Shown piece after piece: positions 14,490-17,220 of a stretch of 17,220 nt of DNA. The position numbers and the translations under genes were made by a program. The notes under the pieces are model-generated. The model made no database searches and had not been told where the DNA came from. It worked only from the letters and a program-made list of their open reading frames with translations. Within the stretch, counting starts at the first letter, position 1. The number at the start of each line of letters is the position of its first letter. This DNA is from Candidatus Coatesiibacteriota bacterium (lineage in GTDB: Bacteria > RBG-13-66-14), in contig WJMB01000064.1 in the NCBI GenBank assembly GCA_014728185.1, positions 1-17,220 on the forward strand. Reading direction: 5' to 3'.

Positions 14490-15437
14490 GTGAATGAATA
14501 CCTCTACGGACCGGTGCCCAGCCGCCGGCTGGGAGTCTCGCTGGGTCTGGACGTGGTGCCCTCCAAGGTTTGCAGCCTGAACTGCGTCTACTGCCAGCTC
14601 GGGCCTACGTCCACGCCGCAAACCCGACGCCGCAGCTTCTTCCCCCCGGCCGAGCTCTTCGCCGCCCTGGATCGTCGCGGACCGGAGCCGCCCCGCATCG
14701 ACTACGCCGCCTTCGCGGGCTCCGGTGAACCCACCCTCAACGCCGACCTGGGCGAGCTGATCGCCGGGGTCAAGGAGCGGTTGGAAGCCCCGGTCTGCGT
14801 GATCACCAACGGCACCCTGGCCGGGGACGCCGAGTTGCGCCGGGAGCTGGCCGCCTCCGACCTGCTGCTGCCCAGCCTGGACGCCGCCGATCAGCCGACC
14901 TTCGAACGCATCAACCGCCCGGCGCCGGGGCTGCGTATCGCGGAGATCATCGCCGGACTGGCGGCGCTGCGCCGGGAGGCCGGCGGGCGCTTCTGGCTGG
15001 AGATCATGCTGGCGGCGGGGATCAACGACGACGCCGAGCACCTCGACAAGCTGCGAGCCGCCGTCGAGCGCATCGATCCCGAGCTGGTCCAGCTCAACAC
15101 CGTGGTGCGACCACCGGCCGAGGAGTGGGTCGCCGCCGTCGAGCCCGAGCGCCTGGAAGAGATCGCCGCCGGCTTCGACCGACCCGTCGAGGTCATCGCC
15201 GCCTACCGGGGTCCCCAAACCCGCCGCCGGGCCCTGGACCTGGAGCGCGAGGTGCTGACCTACCTGGGACGCCGCCCCGGACGCGCCGAGGACCTGGCCG
15301 CCATGCTGGGCCAACCCATCGAAGCCGTCCGCGGCACACTCAAGGAGCTCATCGTCGCCGGGCGCGTCCGGCTCCGACCTATGGCCGAGGGCGACTACTA
15401 CGTCCGGGGCGAACCGCCGACCCACAGCGAGGAGTGA
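14490..15437 (+). CDS. Radical SAM protein, TYW1-related (COG0731-like)
   Basis: A 315-residue radical SAM enzyme that binds a [4Fe-4S] cluster through C28, C32 and C35 (CSLNCVYC) and should cleave S-adenosylmethionine. The opening YGPVPSRRLGVSLG (6-19) and the motif GSGEPTL are typical of the COG0731 group, whose archaeal relatives (TYW1/Taw1) act on tRNA wyosine synthesis; bacterial members are uncharacterised. The C-terminal 60 or so residues (DLAAMLGQPIEAVRGTLKELIVAGRVRLRP) look like a winged-helix domain. The start is GTG at 14490, with AGGA 6 nt upstream. It sits between elbB and the nitroreductase gene, overlapping the latter's ribosome binding site. Substrate unknown. Confidence 0.85.
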   Translation: MNEYLYGPVPSRRLGVSLGLDVVPSKVCSLNCVYCQLGPTSTPQTRRRSFFPPAELFAALDRRGPEPPRIDYAAFAGSGEPTLNADLGELIAGVKERLEAPVCVITNGTLAGDAELRRELAASDLLLPSLDAADQPTFERINRPAPGLRIAEIIAGLAALRREAGGRFWLEIMLAAGINDDAEHLDKLRAAVERIDPELVQLNTVVRPPAEEWVAAVEPERLEEIAAGFDRPVEVIAAYRGPQTRRRALDLEREVLTYLGRRPGRAEDLAAMLGQPIEAVRGTLKELIVAGRVRLRPMAEGDYYVRGEPPTHSEE

Positions 15438-15442
15438 TTTAT

Positions 15443-16078
15443 ATGACCGACGAAGGCCGCGCCCACCTGGCCGGGATTATCGAAGGCCGCCGCAGTGTGC
15501 GCCGCTACACCGCAAACCCCGTACCCGACGACGACGTCGAGCGGATGATCTCGGCCTTCCGCTGGGCGCCCTCGGGCTCCAACAAGCAGCCCTGGTTCCT
15601 GATCGCCTCTCGGAACGCCGCGTTCAACGCCGCCGCCGCCGGGGCCGTCCGCGACGAGGTCGCCGGGATCGTCCGCCGGGCTCCCGGCTTCGCCCAAACC
15701 GGGGAGAATCTGGTTCGCTACGCGACCTTCTTCGAGAAAGCGCCCCTGGTCTTCTACGTCGCCGGCGAGCCACAGCCCTCGCGCTGGCGCAAACAACTCG
15801 AGGCGCTGCTGCCCGGCCACCCCGCCGCCGGGGCGAGCCTCTCCTGGCTGGTTTCGACGGCGGCGGCGATCCAGAACCTGCTGCTGACCGCCCACGCCCT
15901 GGGATACGGCGCCTGCTGGCTGGGCGCGCCCCTGGTGGCCCGGGAACGCCTGGAGAGGCACCTCGAGCCGCCCGACGGACGCCGCTTGACGGCGATCATC
16001 CCCGTGGGCCGCCCCGCCGAGACCCCGCGCCCCCCGGCCCGGCGGGATCGGGAGGAAACCTGCCGCCGGGTGGATTGA
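15443..16078 (+). CDS. Nitroreductase family FMN-dependent oxidoreductase
   Basis: A 211-residue nitroreductase-fold flavoprotein that would reduce nitro compounds, quinones or an unknown metabolite using NAD(P)H and FMN. Visible motifs are the N-terminal FMN-binding RRSVRRY (16-22), APSGSNKQPW (42-51) and the late ALGYGACWLGAP with the usual glycines. The ATG at 15443 is chosen because GGAG, overlapping the end of the upstream gene, lies about 8 nt before it and the family sequence begins there; the same frame stays open further upstream but runs out of phase through the radical SAM gene. It starts 5 nt after the radical SAM stop, so it is the third gene of the elbB operon. No terminator was seen after it. 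Confidence 0.9.
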   Translation: MTDEGRAHLAGIIEGRRSVRRYTANPVPDDDVERMISAFRWAPSGSNKQPWFLIASRNAAFNAAAAGAVRDEVAGIVRRAPGFAQTGENLVRYATFFEKAPLVFYVAGEPQPSRWRKQLEALLPGHPAAGASLSWLVSTAAAIQNLLLTAHALGYGACWLGAPLVARERLERHLEPPDGRRLTAIIPVGRPAETPRPPARRDREETCRRVD

Positions 16079-16214
16079 ACCGCCCTCCCGGCTCTGCCCT
16101 CACCGCCGTCGCACTCCACAGAACACCCTCCGAGGGATCCTTCGACGCCCCGCGACAGACAGACCGCTGGTAGATGAGAAGCAATATCAATTGCACCTGA
16201 AGAAGGTCCACCCC

Positions 16215-16243
16215 TTGACGGCCGGGCCCTTTATTCCTACTAT
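16215..16243 (+). promoter_or_regulatory. Sigma-70-like promoter for the ferredoxin gene
   Basis: TTGACG (16215-16220) and TACTAT (16238-16243) are spaced by 17 nt. The predicted start near 16250 would give a leader of about 54 nt before the ferredoxin ATG. Confidence 0.65.
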
Positions 16244-16303
16244 GCCCGCCGGGGTTGGTCGACAAAACGATCCCCCCAACCGACATCCCCAAGGAGGAAG
16301 AGA

Positions 16304-16474
16304 ATGGCCTACGTGATCAGCGACGACTGCGTAGCTTGCGGATCCTGCCTGCCCGAGTGCCCGGTGGACGCCATCAGCGAGGGCGAGCCCTACGTCATCG
16401 ATCCCGACCTCTGCACCGACTGCGGCGCCTGCGCCGAGGTCTGCCCCGTCGAGGCCATCAGCCCCGGCGACTAG
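16304..16474 (+). CDS. 2[4Fe-4S] ferredoxin
   Basis: A complete 56-residue bacterial-type ferredoxin that carries electrons in the cytoplasm for anaerobic or radical-type redox enzymes. Two classic cluster motifs are present: C9-x2-C12-x2-C15-x3-C19-P and C37-x2-C40-x2-C43-x3-C47-P, in the usual internal-duplication arrangement (DAI after the first, EAI after the second). The protein is strongly acidic. AAGGAGG lies about 6 nt before the ATG. It has its own promoter (16215-16243) and terminator (16496-16522), so it forms a single-gene unit downstream of the nitroreductase gene. Length is normal for clostridial-type ferredoxins. The partner enzyme is not evident, though the radical SAM protein nearby needs an electron source. 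Confidence 0.95.
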   Translation: MAYVISDDCVACGSCLPECPVDAISEGEPYVIDPDLCTDCGACAEVCPVEAISPGD

Positions 16475-16495
16475 AGCGGCTCGTATCGTTCGCAT

Positions 16496-16522
16496 AAAGG
16501 CCCCGCAGGGGGCCTTTTGTTT
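16496..16522 (+). terminator. Rho-independent terminator of the ferredoxin gene
   Basis: AAAGGCCCC (16496-16504) pairs with GGGGCCTTT (16509-16517) around the loop GCAG, followed by TGTTT. It starts 22 nt after the stop codon. Confidence 0.88.
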
Positions 16523-16579
16523 AGGGTTAACACGCATACCCGAGTATGCATGTATCTCTAACAGCAAGTTATTACATAT

Positions 16580-17200
16580 TGGGATCATATACCTTGTTCG
16601 GACGGAGCTGTGATTGTATTCTGCTGATAATACACGTGTAGTGGCAGATGCGCCTGTCGCTTGTCAGCAGTTGGAAAGTGGCGGCTGCAAGGGGTATGCT
16701 CGGTGGACAACCTATCCTGCTTAGTAGCGTGCAATTACCAGCCCCCCGATAGCCACTCGACTCATAACTGCATCATTATCAAGTAACAAGACCGCGCATT
16801 TCGAATCGAGATCAAAGTCGGATGCACCTGAACAACGAACGCCTGCTCGGAGAACCTTTCACTATCAGCCCTGATTCTGGTTCGATCACGTTCCATGATG
16901 CCTTTAACAGCTCACAACCCTGTCGCTGTCCTTAGGTTGATTTGCGGCACTCAAAGTCGACACACTTAACTCGAACGCTACGAGACGGGAAACCGCGGCT
17001 CCTGGTTTGACTCCTAGTTCGTCGAGGCGAGAGGGGGGACCAATGGCGATCCAATGCTCGCTTCAGCGGTTCCGGACCGCGCCGAATCAGCCCGGACCGT
17101 CCCGCCGGAACGCTGTTGATCATCGGTCATCACGCCGAGCGGACTCAGAACCCGGGATGCTTGACCGTCCCCCGACCGACGGGATATACTAACAATCTAC
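16580..17200 (-). repeat. Decayed, enlarged inverted copy of the MITE-like element (tentative)
   Basis: Read on the plus strand, several patches match the reverse complement of copies 1 and 2 in the right order: TGGGAT at 16580, a GCT.ATA...AGTGGC patch near 16622-16644, CTCAAAG..GAC near 16952-16963, GGGAA.CCGCG.CTCCTG.TTTG near 16987-17009 (20 of 23 around this block match copy 2), an AATG.CG..C.AAT..GCT..CTT.AGC run near 17040-17068, TGT.GATCA...ATCACG near 17114-17134, and ACAATC near 17193. It is longer than the other copies, so it would contain extra sequence around 16650-16915. No target-site duplication was found. The stretch holds no supported gene. Confidence 0.4.
17161..17190 (+). 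promoter_or_regulatory. Strong sigma-70-like promoter for a gene beyond the window
   Basis: TTGACC (17161-17166) and TATACT (17185-17190) are separated by 18 nt. They sit about 20 nt upstream of a strong ribosome binding site at the window end. Confidence 0.68.
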
Positions 17201-17211
17201 GTTCGCAATAC

Positions 17212-17218
17212 AAGGAGG
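17212..17218 (+). promoter_or_regulatory. Ribosome binding site of the next gene
   Basis: AAGGAGG near the last bases, the same form as before the ferredoxin gene. The start codon should lie a few nt past 17220, giving a short leader of about 30 nt. Confidence 0.65.
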
Positions 17219-17220
17219 GA

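Noticed and set aside
15125..15442. Upstream extension of the nitroreductase frame (106 codons)
   Set aside because: It runs out of phase through the radical SAM gene and is Arg/Pro-rich nonsense. The ATG at 15443 with GGAG fits the family start.
1..17220. CRISPR array, phage module or antiviral system
   Set aside because: No regularly spaced short repeats, no Cas, integrase, structural phage or defence protein motifs were seen on either strand.

Overview
The window is about 17.2 kb of GC-rich bacterial DNA. Compact protein genes are separated by several clearly AT-richer intergenic islands. The strong Shine-Dalgarno sites, sigma-70-like promoters and ordinary rho-independent terminators are bacterial. 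Coding GC is high. The gene mix is a geranylgeranyl-reductase-family enzyme, a secreted M16 protease with a membrane phosphodiesterase, GalT, type III pantothenate kinase, ElbB, a TYW1-like radical SAM protein and a small 2[4Fe-4S] ferredoxin. This fits a poorly studied, probably anaerobic, envelope-bearing candidate-phylum bacterium, but the sequence alone does not fix the taxon.

Layout: (1) 115-1332 (-), a geranylgeranyl-reductase-family flavoprotein, divergent from (2) 1611-3673 (+), an overlapping pair of an RmlD-like reductase and a membrane GT2 glycosyltransferase, closed by a terminator at 3703-3729. (3) 3730-4783, a gene-free AT-rich island carrying a MITE-like element. (4) 4846-9960 (-), an M16 protease followed by a membrane-anchored alkaline-phosphatase-superfamily hydrolase, with a promoter and terminator. 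(5) 10414-11468 (-), galT with its own terminator and an extended -10 promoter. (6) 11619-13015 (-), coaX overlapping an unrecognised membrane protein. (7) 13016-13804, a second island with a second copy of the element. (8) 13805-16078 (+), elbB, a radical SAM gene and a nitroreductase gene in one tight operon. (9) 16215-16522 (+), a complete small transcription unit for a 56-residue ferredoxin. (10) 16523-17220, a third island, possibly a decayed inverted element copy, ending in a promoter and ribosome binding site for a gene that starts just beyond the window.

The main discovery is a family of miniature inverted-repeat elements of about 350 bp. The copy at 4004-4353 has perfect 12-bp terminal inverted repeats (TGGGATTTTCAC) and is flanked by a perfect 6-bp direct repeat (TTATGT). 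The copy at 13146-13497 is nearly the same length and colinear with the first. It is flanked by a different perfect 6-bp direct repeat (ACGCTT). That is the signature of two independent transposition events. More decayed relatives appear inverted at about 3786-3838 and 16580-17200. No transposase gene is present in the window.

The genes are mostly housekeeping or accessory metabolism: surface glycan synthesis, galactose and CoA metabolism, extracytoplasmic hydrolysis and redox chemistry. I see no CRISPR array, phage module, rRNA or tRNA.
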